From CALUOB01 sp944322305 (lineage in GTDB: Bacteria; Actinomycetota; Coriobacteriia; Coriobacteriales; Coriobacteriaceae): 64,000 bases of DNA. Within the stretch, counting starts at the first letter, position 1. Every line of letters starts with the position of its first letter. This document shows, in pieces, positions 51,882-60,872 of the stretch. A program made the translations under genes and the position numbers. A model generated the notes under the pieces. It had not been told where the DNA came from. It was given only the letters and a program-made list of their open reading frames with translations, and ran no database searches. The stretch covers positions 1,054,001 to 1,118,000 of the forward strand of contig OZ007031.1 of the NCBI GenBank assembly GCA_963931605.1, in the 5' to 3' direction.

Positions 51882-52089
51882 CTGAATCCTCCTTACGGGT
51901 AAGGCGAGAAGCGCGCGCCGGGCCCTGCCGGCAAAGCGTGCGGGCGCCGGCGCGGGCGCGCGGATGAGCGATAGGCGCGGGCGGGGTTGGCGGCAGGCGG
52001 AGCACCCCGCCGCGCGACGGCGCAGCGGCCGCCTGGACGCGAACGCGGGGTCGGCGGCGTATCCGCGCCCGGCCCCGCGCCGCAGCGCG

Positions 52090-54009
52090 CTACGCGGTGA
52101 GCTTGAGCAGCGTGTCGCCCTGCGCAACCGCGTCGGAAGCCACGAGCTCGACGGTCTTCCAGGCGGGCGTGTTGCTCACCAGCACCATGGTCTGGCAGCT
52201 GAAGCCGGCCTCCTGGATGACCGCGCGGTCGATGGTGCCCAGCTCCTGGCCGCGCGCCACCGTGTCACCCTCGGCCAGGCTCAGGTTGAAGCCCTTGCCC
52301 CCTAGGTCAACGGTGTTGATGCCAATGTGCACCAGGATCTCGGCGCCGTCGGGCGTGGTGATGCCGAAGGCGTGCTTGGTGGGGAACACGGCCGTAACGG
52401 TGCCCGTGGCGGGGGCCACGACGACGTCGCTCGCCGGGTCTATGGCTGCACCGTCGCCCAGGACCTTCTGCGCAAAGACGGGGTCGTCGGACTCGGACAC
52501 GGGGCGGGCGGTGCCGGCCACGGGCGCGGCGATCTCCACCACAGCGCCCGCAACGGGACCGGCCGGGACGGTGCCGGCAACCGGGGACGCGGCGGCGTTA
52601 TCGGCCGGAGCGTTGCCCCCCTCGCCCTTCTCGTCCGCACCTGCGGAGTCCTTGCCCTCAAAGCGGCTGTAGAGGATGAAGGTCAGCGCGCCGGTTACCA
52701 CCACGCCGATGAGCATGGCGATGACGATGTTCACGAGGCAGGTCAGGGAGCCGTCACCGATGTAGAGCAGGACGGCGGGCAGACCGCCGGAGCCGGTGGC
52801 GAAGCGGTGGGTCTGGGTGATGCCGGCGTACAGGCCTCCCACGGCGCCGCCGATCATGGCCGCCACCAGCGGGTACTTCTTGGGCAGGTTGGTACCGTAG
52901 AGGATGGGCTCGGTCACGCCCATGTAGGCGGTGATGGCGCCGGTCATGGCAACCTCGCGGTCCTTCTTGGAGCGCAGGGCCACCACCAGGCCGGCCGTGG
53001 CCTGGCACATGTTGGACACGATGTTGCCCGGGCCCCAGATGCTGTCGTAGCCGAGCTGAGCCATCTGCACCGGGCCCAGCGGGGCGATGCCGTTGTGGAT
53101 GCCGAACATGACCATGATCGGGCAGAGGCCGCCCACCAGGACCGCCGGCACCCAAGCGGCATTCTCGGCCAGGAAGGTGAAGATGCCCGCAAGCCAGTTG
53201 CCCACGATGGCGCCGATGGGACCCAGGACCGAGAACGCCAGCGTACCCATGACCAGGAAGGTCAGCATGGGGACGAAAACCAGGTTGACGGCGGACGGGA
53301 TATGCTTGTTGAGCCACTTCTCAACGAAGGACTGGACGAAGATCACCAAGATGATGGGGATAACGCTGGAACCGTAGCTTGCCAGGGTGAACGGGATGAC
53401 CCCGAAGAAGCCCACCGGGTCGCCGGCTGCGACGTAGGCGCTCCAATTGGGATGCAGCATCATGGCCGCCACGCCGGCCGCCAGGATGGGGTTGCACTTG
53501 AGCTTCTGCGCCTCGGTGAAGGCAAGCAGGATCGGCAGGAAGTAGAACACGCCGTCGGCGAAGATGTTGAGCATGTAGTAGGTCTGCGAGGCCGGGTCGA
53601 TCAGCCCGAAAACCTGTAGCAGCGCCATGACGGCCTTTACCATGCCGGCGCCGGAGAGCGCGGGGATGATGGGCTGGAACGTGCCGGCCACGAAGTCGAT
53701 CACCGTGTCGAAGGCGCCCTTCTTCTCCTCCTCGACCGGGGCGTCCGCGGGCGCGCCGCCGCCCACCAGAGGCTCGACCTCCTCGAAGACGTCCGCCACG
53801 TGCGGGCCGATCACCACCTGGAACTGCCCGGCGCCGTGGATGACGCTCACCACGCCGTCGAGGGCGTTGATGGCGTCCTCGTCCGCCTTGGCCTCATCGG
53901 CCAGCGTGAAGCGCAGGCGCGTTTGGCAGTGGTAGGCGCGGGTGACGTTCTCCTTCCCGCCAACCAGCCGCACAATATCCTGCGCGAGCTGCGTGTACTG
54001 TGCGCTCAT
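52090..54009 (-). CDS. bglP: PTS beta-glucoside permease, fused IIBCA
   Basis: The product is 639 residues; ATG 54009 follows GAGAGGAG. The IIB domain has its phospho-Cys at residue 28 (AYHCQTRLRF). The IIC membrane domain covers about 105-460, with GITEPILYGTNLPK-like sequence near 405. The IIA domain has its active His in ILVHIGINTV near 570 and the second His in PTKHAFGITT. It imports and phosphorylates aryl- or beta-glucosides. The products go to the two GH1 enzymes. RpiR is encoded upstream, and a TGAAAC/GTTTCA dyad lies between. Confidence 0.94.
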   Translation of the reverse strand: MSAQYTQLAQDIVRLVGGKENVTRAYHCQTRLRFTLADEAKADEDAINALDGVVSVIHGAGQFQVVIGPHVADVFEEVEPLVGGGAPADAPVEEEKKGAFDTVIDFVAGTFQPIIPALSGAGMVKAVMALLQVFGLIDPASQTYYMLNIFADGVFYFLPILLAFTEAQKLKCNPILAAGVAAMMLHPNWSAYVAAGDPVGFFGVIPFTLASYGSSVIPIILVIFVQSFVEKWLNKHIPSAVNLVFVPMLTFLVMGTLAFSVLGPIGAIVGNWLAGIFTFLAENAAWVPAVLVGGLCPIMVMFGIHNGIAPLGPVQMAQLGYDSIWGPGNIVSNMCQATAGLVVALRSKKDREVAMTGAITAYMGVTEPILYGTNLPKKYPLVAAMIGGAVGGLYAGITQTHRFATGSGGLPAVLLYIGDGSLTCLVNIVIAMLIGVVVTGALTFILYSRFEGKDSAGADEKGEGGNAPADNAAASPVAGTVPAGPVAGAVVEIAAPVAGTARPVSESDDPVFAQKVLGDGAAIDPASDVVVAPATGTVTAVFPTKHAFGITTPDGAEILVHIGINTVDLGGKGFNLSLAEGDTVARGQELGTIDRAVIQEAGFSCQTMVLVSNTPAWKTVELVASDAVAQGDTLLKLTA

Positions 54010-54181
54010 GCTTTCTCCTCTCAGATGTTGGGCCATAAGCGCGTGCGGAGTGCGGTCAAGGCGCCTGGGTCCCGGCCGGTGGGCCCTTGGCGGACGGGGT
54101 CTAGGCGGGCCTGGCCCGCGCCGCGTTGCACCACTGATAGTAGGAAGGATGTCTACCTGCGGATATGCTGAGAGGAAAGCA

Positions 54182-54196
54182 TGAAACAAGGTTTCA
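54182..54196. promoter_or_regulatory. TGAAAC-N3-GTTTCA dyad, probable RpiR operator
   Basis: A perfect 6-bp inverted repeat about 175 bases before the bglP start. TGAAAC recurs at 54226-54231 and TGAAA at 54236-54240. TGAAA-N-TTTCA sites are known for RpiR-type regulators of sugar PTS operons, which fits the RpiR gene next door. Confidence 0.6.
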
Positions 54197-54260
54197 GCTC
54201 AGGGCGCGCTCGAGCGGGCGCATTGTGAAACTTGGTGAAATTCGCCCGTGAACGGCAAAT

Positions 54261-54359
54261 CGGCCGGCGCCGCAGGAAGCCACGGCCGCACCGCCGTCAC
54301 GCCGAAGGCAAGCCGCGACCGCGCCGCCGTCACGCCGAAGGCAAGCCGCGGCCGCGCCG
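54261..54359. repeat. 33-bp tandem repeat, three units
   Basis: Units at 54261, 54294 and 54327. The last two share CCGTCACGCCGAAGGCAAGC with one difference overall; the first is degenerate. The repeat lies directly after the RpiR stop codon. Confidence 0.85.
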
Positions 54360-54368
54360 CACCCGCCC

Positions 54369-55247
54369 CTACCGCTCCAGGCCGGCAGCCTCGCGGCTCT
54401 GCTCGAGCGTGCGGGCGGTATGGCGCTTGTAGGCCAGGTTCTTCTCGTATGACCGCGCAAAGCAGCAGCTGAACAGCGCGTTCAACAGAAACAAGATGGA
54501 CGCCTCGGTCTCAAAGGTGGCGATCTTGTCGTACAGCGCCTCGCGCGATGAGATGGTGAGCGTGCAGCGCACGTTGCGGCGTAGGTAGTTCTGCCCCTCG
54601 CCGGTGATGGCTATGGTGGGAACCTTGCCGGCAGTAAGCGCCGGCACCACCTGCATGGGGTTCTCGCTGGCGTTGTTGCCCGAGTAGGAGATGATGAGCG
54701 CGCAGTCGTCTGGCGTAAGCGAGCGTGCCGTCACGCCGTTCTCGTCCGGATGGACCACGCACGCGGTCTTGCCAATGGACAGCATCTTTCGGCAGAACAG
54801 CTCGCCCAGATAGGTGTTGGGGCTCACGCCGAACACATGCACGCTGCGGGCATGCGTCAGGTAGCGCACGGCCAGCGCCAGCGCGCCGCGGTTGAGCGTG
54901 CGCAGCGTGTCCGACACGGCGTCGTACTGCGCGTCGGCTATGGCCGTGACCACCTGCTCGTCGCGGTCGCCCTCGGCAAAGGGGTAGTTGGGGTCCACCG
55001 CGGCGCTGTGCGCCTGCTCAAAGTGAACTTCGGCCATGAAGTCGTGAATGAAGTCGCGCCAGCCGTCAAAGCCCAGCGTCTTGGCAAAGCGCGTGACCGA
55101 GGCCTTTGAGGCGTAGGTCTCCCGCGCAATGTCGGCGATGGTGTAGTCAGAGAGGTGCGCCCGCTCGCGCAGCACAAACGCGCCGATGGCGCGACGCGTG
55201 TCCGTGGCCTGCGCCACCATTTCCTCTATGCGGTGGGTGAGAAACAC
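54369..55247 (-). CDS. RpiR/MurR-family regulator with SIS domain
   Basis: The product is 292 residues. The N-terminal RpiR HTH (YTIADIARETYASKASVTRF) is followed by the SIS sugar-phosphate domain at about 110-240 (VHVFGVSPNTYLGELFCRKM, IISYSGNNASENPM with the SIS serine pocket). It is upstream of the bglP-GH1 genes on the same strand and most probably responds to a 6-phosphoglucoside. The first residues, near MFLTHRIEEMV, match the usual start; a divergent promoter is not needed. The terminal 3' side carries the 33-bp repeats. Confidence 0.93.
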   Translation of the reverse strand: MFLTHRIEEMVAQATDTRRAIGAFVLRERAHLSDYTIADIARETYASKASVTRFAKTLGFDGWRDFIHDFMAEVHFEQAHSAAVDPNYPFAEGDRDEQVVTAIADAQYDAVSDTLRTLNRGALALAVRYLTHARSVHVFGVSPNTYLGELFCRKMLSIGKTACVVHPDENGVTARSLTPDDCALIISYSGNNASENPMQVVPALTAGKVPTIAITGEGQNYLRRNVRCTLTISSREALYDKIATFETEASILFLLNALFSCCFARSYEKNLAYKRHTARTLEQSREAAGLER

Positions 55248-55471
55248 GCGGGGCCTCCCTCATACCTTGCCGCGCCCAGCCGTTCCGCTTGCACGTTCCC
55301 CTTTGCCACAGCGCCCTGTTTGCGTTTTGTTCCGCTACCTGCGCGTTTTTGGCTTGTTAGAGCAAATAGTAGCAAGCAGGGGGGTGGCGGGGGAAGAGCA
55401 TGCAAGCGCAAGGCTGGACGGGGGCAGGATTTGGCCTTGCGGCCTGCCTATGGCGGCCCGAAGCGAGGCGC

Positions 55472-55804
55472 TTACGAGCGGATGAAGGCGGCGTCGCGGT
55501 CGGGCATGCCGGCGTCGTCGGTAACGTAGCGCTCGGCGCGCATGTGCAGGTTGTACTTGTCGCGCAGCTGGGCAATGGTGTCCATAGCCGGCGAGGCGTG
55601 GTGCGCGTCGAGCGCCTCCTGGTCGGCCCAGGAGTCTATGAGCAGCACGGTCTCGGGGTCGTCGAGCGGCTGGAAGTACCGGTAGGCCAAGTTGCCCGGG
55701 CGCTGGCGGATGGCCCCCGCCGTACCTGAGGACTCCATTTCCTCGGCGAACTTGCGCGCCGCGCCGTCAGTGCCGGTGTAGTACAGGTTCATGGTGAACG
55801 CCAT
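55472..55804 (-). CDS. Antibiotic-biosynthesis-monooxygenase (ABM) fold protein
   Basis: The product is 110 residues; the ATG follows AAAGGAG. One ABM ferredoxin-like domain: MNLYYTGTDGAARKFAEEM at the start, then RYFQPLDDPETVLLIDSWAD and LDAHHASPAMDTIAQLRDKY. Such dimeric proteins are quinol monooxygenases or of unknown function. It lies 91 bases after the aldo/keto reductase gene on the same strand and may share its transcript. Confidence 0.87.
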   Translation of the reverse strand: MAFTMNLYYTGTDGAARKFAEEMESSGTAGAIRQRPGNLAYRYFQPLDDPETVLLIDSWADQEALDAHHASPAMDTIAQLRDKYNLHMRAERYVTDDAGMPDRDAAFIRS

Positions 55805-55895
55805 AGTTGCTCCTTTGCTCGGATGCGCGGGCAGATGCCTAGACGCCGCTCTTATTCCCGAAATCACGCACCGCCAGCATACCGCGCGGCCGTCG

Positions 55896-56882
55896 TTAGC
55901 GGTTCTCGGCCATCACGCCCACCAGCGCGTGCGGCACGTAAGGCTCCTCCAGGTAGGCGCACTCCTCATCGGTGAGCGCGAACCCGCAGGCCTCGACGGC
56001 GCCGTCCACGTGGTGCGGCTTGGTCATGCCCACCACCGGTACGGCGCCCTTGACCATGAGCCAGGCCAGCGACACGGCCGTCATGGAGGCCCCGCGGCGC
56101 TCCGCCAGCTCCGCCACGCGCTCGATCACGCGCAGGTCCTCGTCGGCGGTGGCGTCGTACTTGCCCTTGGCGTAGGCGTCCTGCTCCAGGCGCTTGGTGG
56201 TCTCGCCGGGGTGACGCGCCAAGCGCCCGCTGGCCAGCGCGCTGTAGGGCGTGGGCGTGACGCCGGCCTCGCGGCAGTAGGGGATCATCTCGCGCTCCTC
56301 CTCGCGGAAGATCAGGTTCCAGTGCCCCTGGATGCTGGCCACGCGCGGCCAGCCCTGGGCGTCGCACAGGTCGTTCACGCGGGCCAGCTGCCAGGCGAAG
56401 CAGTTGGAGAAGCCAATGGCGCGCGCCTTGCCGCTCTTGACCGCCTGGGCCATGCCCTCAACGATCTCCTCCATGGGCGTGTGGTAGTCCCACATATGGC
56501 AGATGTACAGGTCCACGTAATCCATGCCCAGGTGCTCGAGCGAAGTCTCCAGCGAGTGCAGCACGTGCTCTTGGCCGCTCACGCCCTGCTCGCGCTCCTC
56601 AGCCGTGCGCGGGGTGAACTTGGTGGCCACCACCACGTCTTCGCGGCGCGCCAGGTCCCCGAGCGCCTGACCAAGGTACTGCTCGCTGGTGCCCCCGGAG
56701 TAGCCGACAGCGGTGTCGAAGAAGTTGATGCCGGCGTCAAGCCCCTGCTTGATGATGGCGCGCGACGCATCCGGGCCGAGCGTCCAGTTGTGCTGGCCGC
56801 GCGCGGCGTCGCCGAAGCCCATGCAGCCCATGCAGACGGCCGACACGCGGATGTTCGTCTTGCCCAGCGTGGTGTAGTTCAT
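55896..56882 (-). CDS. Aldo/keto reductase (AKR, YeaE/IolS-like)
   Basis: The product is 328 residues; ATG 56882 follows AAAGGAAA. Tetrad: Asp in NFFDTAVGYSGGTSEQ with its Tyr, Lys in VVVATKFTPR, His in LYICHMWDYHTP. The NADP loop is VPVVGMTKPHHVDGAVEAC. It belongs to a long-chain AKR group common in gut anaerobes. The substrate is unknown. It is the first of several redox genes transcribed in this direction. Confidence 0.92.
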   Translation of the reverse strand: MNYTTLGKTNIRVSAVCMGCMGFGDAARGQHNWTLGPDASRAIIKQGLDAGINFFDTAVGYSGGTSEQYLGQALGDLARREDVVVATKFTPRTAEEREQGVSGQEHVLHSLETSLEHLGMDYVDLYICHMWDYHTPMEEIVEGMAQAVKSGKARAIGFSNCFAWQLARVNDLCDAQGWPRVASIQGHWNLIFREEEREMIPYCREAGVTPTPYSALASGRLARHPGETTKRLEQDAYAKGKYDATADEDLRVIERVAELAERRGASMTAVSLAWLMVKGAVPVVGMTKPHHVDGAVEACGFALTDEECAYLEEPYVPHALVGVMAENR

Positions 56883-57097
56883 GGTGTTTTCCTTTCCGCG
56901 TTGCCTTGGCGATACCCTCCGGACCGATCCGCCGCCCGGAGGATGCCGCCGCAACGCTGTTATGCCCCAGAGACGAGAAGCGCAACGTCGCGCTGCCGGT
57001 AAACAGCGCGCGGCGCCTCCCGCCCGGGTGATGGTGGCCCGGCCGGCGCGGCACCGCCTGCCCGAGAGCGCGGCAGCGGGAGGCCGGCGGGCCCGGC

Positions 57098-57634
57098 TTA
57101 CAGGCTCGCGCCCAGGTCGTAGGCCTCTTTGAGGTGGTGCGAGCGCTTGGTCATGGACGGCGTGCCGCAGCCGTAGCCCAAGACCATGCCGGCATCGGTC
57201 ATGGACAGGTAGCGGCAGAGCGTCCGATAGTGCGACACCAGCGCTTCGAAGGTCCAGTCGTCGGCGTTCCAGGCGTCGGCGATGAGCGCGACCTTGAGAT
57301 GCTTGCCGGCGATGCGGCCGTTGTCCGCGCAGAAGCGGTCGATAACCGCTTTAAGCTGCGCGGTCATGCCGTAGTAGTAGAGCGGCGTGGCCAAAACCAG
57401 CATGTCGGCGGCCAGGACCTTGCCGCGCACCTGCTCCATGCCGTCGTGCTGCACGCACGGGCCGGCGCCGTATCCGCAGGCCACGCAGCCGGTGCACGGG
57501 CGCACGCCGGCGTGCGCCACGTCGATGCGCTCCACGGTATGCCCCGCGGCGCGCGCCCCGCGCGCGAACTCGTCGGCCAGCATGGCCGTCGACCCGTTTC
57601 GGTTGGGGCTCCCCTGCAAAACAACGATGTTCAT
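57098..57634 (-). CDS. NADPH-dependent FMN reductase / flavodoxin-like protein
   Basis: The product is 178 residues from ATG 57634, nine bases after GAGGAG; an ATG two codons earlier is too close. The FMN phosphate loop is VLQGSPNRNGSTAML. PCTGCVACGYGAGPC is the Cys-rich segment of iron-sulfur flavoprotein relatives. ATPLYYYGMTAQLKAVIDRF is the standard second loop. It probably reduces flavin or aromatic acceptors. The upstream gene at 57689 is a close paralogue, making a tandem pair. Confidence 0.9.
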   Translation of the reverse strand: MNIVVLQGSPNRNGSTAMLADEFARGARAAGHTVERIDVAHAGVRPCTGCVACGYGAGPCVQHDGMEQVRGKVLAADMLVLATPLYYYGMTAQLKAVIDRFCADNGRIAGKHLKVALIADAWNADDWTFEALVSHYRTLCRYLSMTDAGMVLGYGCGTPSMTKRSHHLKEAYDLGASL

Positions 57635-57688
57635 GTGCATCTTCTCCTCTGCAAATCCTTGCGCCTTGCGTGCCGTCCGAAGGTTGCG

Positions 57689-58228
57689 CTACGCGCCCGC
57701 AGCCGCCTGCGCGCCCAGCCGTTGCGCCTGCGCCACGGCCGCCGTGCCCGCAACCTCGCCTTTCTGCCACACATGCTCACCCCACACCACACCGCGCACG
57801 GTGTCGCCGAGGTTCTCGAACACCAGGCGCAGGTCGTCCGCCGCGTGCGCCAAGCCGGCGCGGCCGTCGTGGCCGGTCACGACGAGGTAGACGTCCTTGC
57901 CGCCAAGGCCCTGCCACCGCGGCAGCAGCCGGTCGACCATGACCTTGAGCTGCCCGCATGGAAGGCCGAAGTACACGGGCGTCGCCACGCACAGCACGTC
58001 CGCCGCGGTGATCTTCTCGAGCAGCGGCGCCATGTCGTCGCGCAGCACGCATCGCTGCGTACTCCAGCAGCCGTAGCACGCCCGGCACGGGCTGATCGCG
58101 AGGTCGCGCAGCGCCACCTCCTCAACGGCCGCGCCCGCCTCCCGCGCCGCAGCGGCGAACTCATGGCAGAGCATGTCCGAGTTGCCGTCCTTGCGCGAGC
58201 TCGAGCTGATGATCAGCACCTTCCTCAT
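57689..58228 (-). CDS. NADPH-dependent FMN reductase / flavodoxin-like protein
   Basis: The product is 179 residues from ATG 58228. LIISSSSRKDGNSDMLCHEF is the flavin phosphate loop, PCRACYGCWSTQRCVLRDDM the cysteine cluster and VATPVYFGLPCGQLKVMVDR the ring-binding loop. It is paralogous to the neighbour at 57098 and, like it, resembles multimeric flavodoxin WrbA-type proteins. The two are separated by only about 54 bases and should be co-transcribed. Confidence 0.9.
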   Translation of the reverse strand: MRKVLIISSSSRKDGNSDMLCHEFAAAAREAGAAVEEVALRDLAISPCRACYGCWSTQRCVLRDDMAPLLEKITAADVLCVATPVYFGLPCGQLKVMVDRLLPRWQGLGGKDVYLVVTGHDGRAGLAHAADDLRLVFENLGDTVRGVVWGEHVWQKGEVAGTAAVAQAQRLGAQAAAGA

Positions 58229-58334
58229 CTTGCATTCCCCCTCGCGTAGCACCTTGCCCATGTGGGCGCCGAGGCCCCATGCTGCCTCGGCGCCCGCCCC
58301 TGACGTTTAGATGGCGAGCCCTGCCGCCAGGCCC

Positions 58335-58952
58335 TCAGCCCTCACCGTCATCAAGCGGCGGCAGCGTGCGGACCACATGCACCGGCACGCCCACCGCCAC
58401 GCAGTTATCCGGCAGGTCGCGCGCCACCACGGCGCCAGCGCCCACCACCACGTTGCTGCCGATGGTCACGCCCGGCAGCACGGTCACGTTGCCGCCGATC
58501 CACACATCGCTTCCTATGGTGATGGGAGCGGTTGTGGTCACGAGCTTGAGCGTGCCGTCCGCCGTGCGCGTCCAGCGTTCGCGGGCGTCGATGGCATGCT
58601 GCCCGCAATAGAGCTTCACGTCGGGCGCGATCACCACCCGGTCGCCGATGGTGACGAGCGCGCTGTCCTGGATCGTGCAGTTGCCATTGATGAAGACGTC
58701 GTGCCCGACGCGCGTATGCGCTCCGTACAGCACACTCACGGGCGACTGGATCGTCACGTTGTCCCCGCAGCTCCCGAGCATCTCGCACAGGATCTCCCCG
58801 CGGCGCGCGGGCGCCGCCTCGGCGTTGTACGCCGTCAAGAGCTCGCGTGTGCGGGCGAGCATCCCCTGGATCTCGGGGTCCGTGTAGTCGTACTCGAGCC
58901 CCGCGAGAAGCTTCTCGTGCTCCGTCATGGCCTTCTGAGCCTCATTCGTCAT
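58335..58952 (-). CDS. Maltose/galactoside O-acetyltransferase type protein
   Basis: The product is 205 residues. The N-terminal Mac domain (TEHEKLLAGLEYDYTDPEIQ) is followed by a left-handed beta-helix of hexapeptide repeats (IQSPVSVLYGAHTRVG, ITIGSDVWIGGNVTVLPGVT, VVVGAGAVV). The conserved catalytic His is in YCGQHAID near 110. It acetylates sugars with acetyl-CoA, possibly for detoxification. It is encoded directly after the chimeric pseudogene at 58959, with six bases between them. Confidence 0.91.
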   Translation of the reverse strand: MTNEAQKAMTEHEKLLAGLEYDYTDPEIQGMLARTRELLTAYNAEAAPARRGEILCEMLGSCGDNVTIQSPVSVLYGAHTRVGHDVFINGNCTIQDSALVTIGDRVVIAPDVKLYCGQHAIDARERWTRTADGTLKLVTTTAPITIGSDVWIGGNVTVLPGVTIGSNVVVGAGAVVARDLPDNCVAVGVPVHVVRTLPPLDDGEG

Positions 58953-58958
58953 ACCGTG

Positions 58959-60038
58959 TCATCTCCTGTTTCCAGAGACGCGCCCGCCCCGCTCCAGACG
59001 GCCGAGCAGCGCCCAGATTCCCACGCCCGCGAGCGCGTAGAGCACGCCCACGGCAAGCCACTGCGCCCAGCGCAGCGCAAGCGGCGCCTCGAAATCAACG
59101 AACACGAAGGGGGACGCGTGCGTGAGGTAGGTCTCCACGTCGAGCGTCGAGAAGGACCACGCTCCCGCGAGCGCCCCCGCCGCGCAGGCCGCAACCGCCA
59201 CCACGCGTTTCACCCCGCCGCGGCACCACGTCCGCGCCAGCGCCGGCTGCACGTGGAAACCCGCGTGCAGCCCCGCGAGCAGATAAGCCTAGTACGAGCC
59301 GAGCAGGTGCGCCGGGCGCGCCCACGTGGCGCCCGGGATCACCGGCAGCCACGAGAACGCGTGCACCGAGATGACGAGAGCGCTCGCCAGCATCGCAACC
59401 ACGCCAGCGACGAGGCCGAGGTCGACCACCGTTGACAGCGCGCGACGCGCCGACCAGCGACCCCGCGCGAGCGCCCGCCACCAAAAGCGATTGAGCTCCT
59501 GGTGCGCCGCCACCAGCGCGAGCACCGCGACACCGAGCCACTCGTGGGCGAAATCCTCCACGAGCGCTGTTGCCATGACAAGCGGGAACGCCGCGGCAAG
59601 GCCCAGGTCAACGGCCCTGCGCGCCGCGCGTCCCCGGCGCGGGCGATGCTCCGCGTTCTCCACCGGAAGGGCGTCTCCCTGGGTAACGCTGGGATTCTCG
59701 CCCATGAGGCGGGCACAATCCCCCTGCATCACCTCAAAAGGATCCATGAAGAAGCTCGAAACGGAGACCTCGTGCAACGTCTCGTCCGAGCCGCGCCACG
59801 GCTCATCCTCGGGACTCCCCATGCTGAACGTGCCGCCCTCGATGGCAACGAGCCCGTCATCCACGCGGCGGGACGGGTCGGAGGCGGTCGGCGCGGCCGC
59901 CGATCCGCCCGACGCGCCGGAAGCCTGGTCGGATGCGGCACCGCGCGGGATCCACGCGCAGCCGCCGAGCGCAAGCGCCCCCGCCGCCGCAGCGCCCAGC
60001 ATGGCGCGACGGCTCAGGGGCGCGTCAAGGCCGCCCAC
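58959..60038 (-). pseudogene. SUMF1-like / DUF4405 chimera interrupted by an in-frame TAG
   Basis: The N-terminus has a twin-Arg signal and lipobox (SRRAMLGAAAAGALALGGC). A formylglycine-generating-enzyme (SUMF1) domain start follows (GGTFSMGSPEDEPWR, FFMDPFEVMQGD, MGENPS), cut off at about residue 120. The frame then becomes a DUF4405 membrane protein (RRAVDLGLAAAFPLVM, FAHEWLGVAVLALVAAHQEL, NRFWW). At 59289-59291 a TAG stands where a Trp is expected (HLLGSY-stop-AYLLAGLHAGFHV). The same frame continues uninterrupted to 58959. A deletion has fused two neighbouring genes of a flavodoxin-linked operon and a TGG to TAG change has then truncated the fusion. Confidence 0.8.
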
Positions 60039-60040
60039 GA

Positions 60041-60733
60041 CTACAGCCCCAGGCTGTCAGCCCAGGCGGCGGCGTCATCGCCGGAGCCGGCCGCAAAGCG
60101 CCGACCCTCAAGCCAATCGCCGGTGCCAGCGAGCTCTGCGAGCTCGTCGCCCGAGCCCCCGATCCCCGAGGAGGCAGAGGTACAAAACGGCACCACGGTT
60201 TTGCCGGTGAAGTCGTTGTTCTCGGCAAACGTCTTGACCGGCCAAGCCGCGTCACCCCACCAGATGGGGTAACCCACGAACACCGTGTCGCAGGCATCGA
60301 ACCCGTCGGACGTTAGCTGCGCAAGCTCCGGGCGCGCATCCTCTGCGCGCTCAACGCTCGTGCGGCTCGCGCTGTCGTTGTAATCGAGGTCGGCGTCGGT
60401 GTAGGGCTCAGCCGGAATGATCTCGAACACGTCGGCCCCCAGATGCTCCGCGATAGCCTGCGCCGCCGCCTCAGTGTTCCCCGTTGCCGAGAAGTACGTT
60501 ACGAGCACGCTGCCGCCCGCAGGCTGCGCCGCGTCCTGCTCGGGCGCCGCAACATCCTCCGCCGGCGCGGAGCCGGCCGCCGCGTTGCCCGCAACCCCCT
60601 CGTCAGCAGGCGCGGGCGCCTCCTCGCTGCTGCACGCCGCCAGCGAGGCGGTCGCGGGAACCAGCGCGGCAAGCGCCGCCGCGCCGCGCAGCAGGCTGCG
60701 GCGCGAGATCTCAAAGGTGCTCAGTCGGGACAT
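60041..60733 (-). CDS. Exported flavodoxin lipoprotein
   Basis: The product is 230 residues. A Tat-type signal (ISRRSLLRGAAALAALVP) is followed by the lipobox LAAC and an Ala/Glu/Pro linker. From about 75 comes the flavodoxin domain: the FMN phosphate loop TYFSATGNTEAAAQA, YPIWWGDAAWPVKTFAENN and the later FCTSASSGIGGSGDEL. It stands at the head of the operon with the SUMF1/DUF4405 genes and probably works in an extracytoplasmic electron transfer chain. Flavodoxin-DUF4405-SUMF1 neighbours are frequent in Coriobacteriia. Confidence 0.92.
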   Translation of the reverse strand: MSRLSTFEISRRSLLRGAAALAALVPATASLAACSSEEAPAPADEGVAGNAAAGSAPAEDVAAPEQDAAQPAGGSVLVTYFSATGNTEAAAQAIAEHLGADVFEIIPAEPYTDADLDYNDSASRTSVERAEDARPELAQLTSDGFDACDTVFVGYPIWWGDAAWPVKTFAENNDFTGKTVVPFCTSASSGIGGSGDELAELAGTGDWLEGRRFAAGSGDDAAAWADSLGL

Positions 60734-60872
60734 GTCGTCTTCCTTTCCGTCGTCGCTTCAACGATGCACGTGCTTCCGTAACCAGCGGGACGCCCTTCTC
60801 GCCCCTGAAGGGCCGCAGCCCCAAGCGCGATGCCCGGCATCCGCCGAGCGCCCGCGCCGAGGCCGTCCCGGC

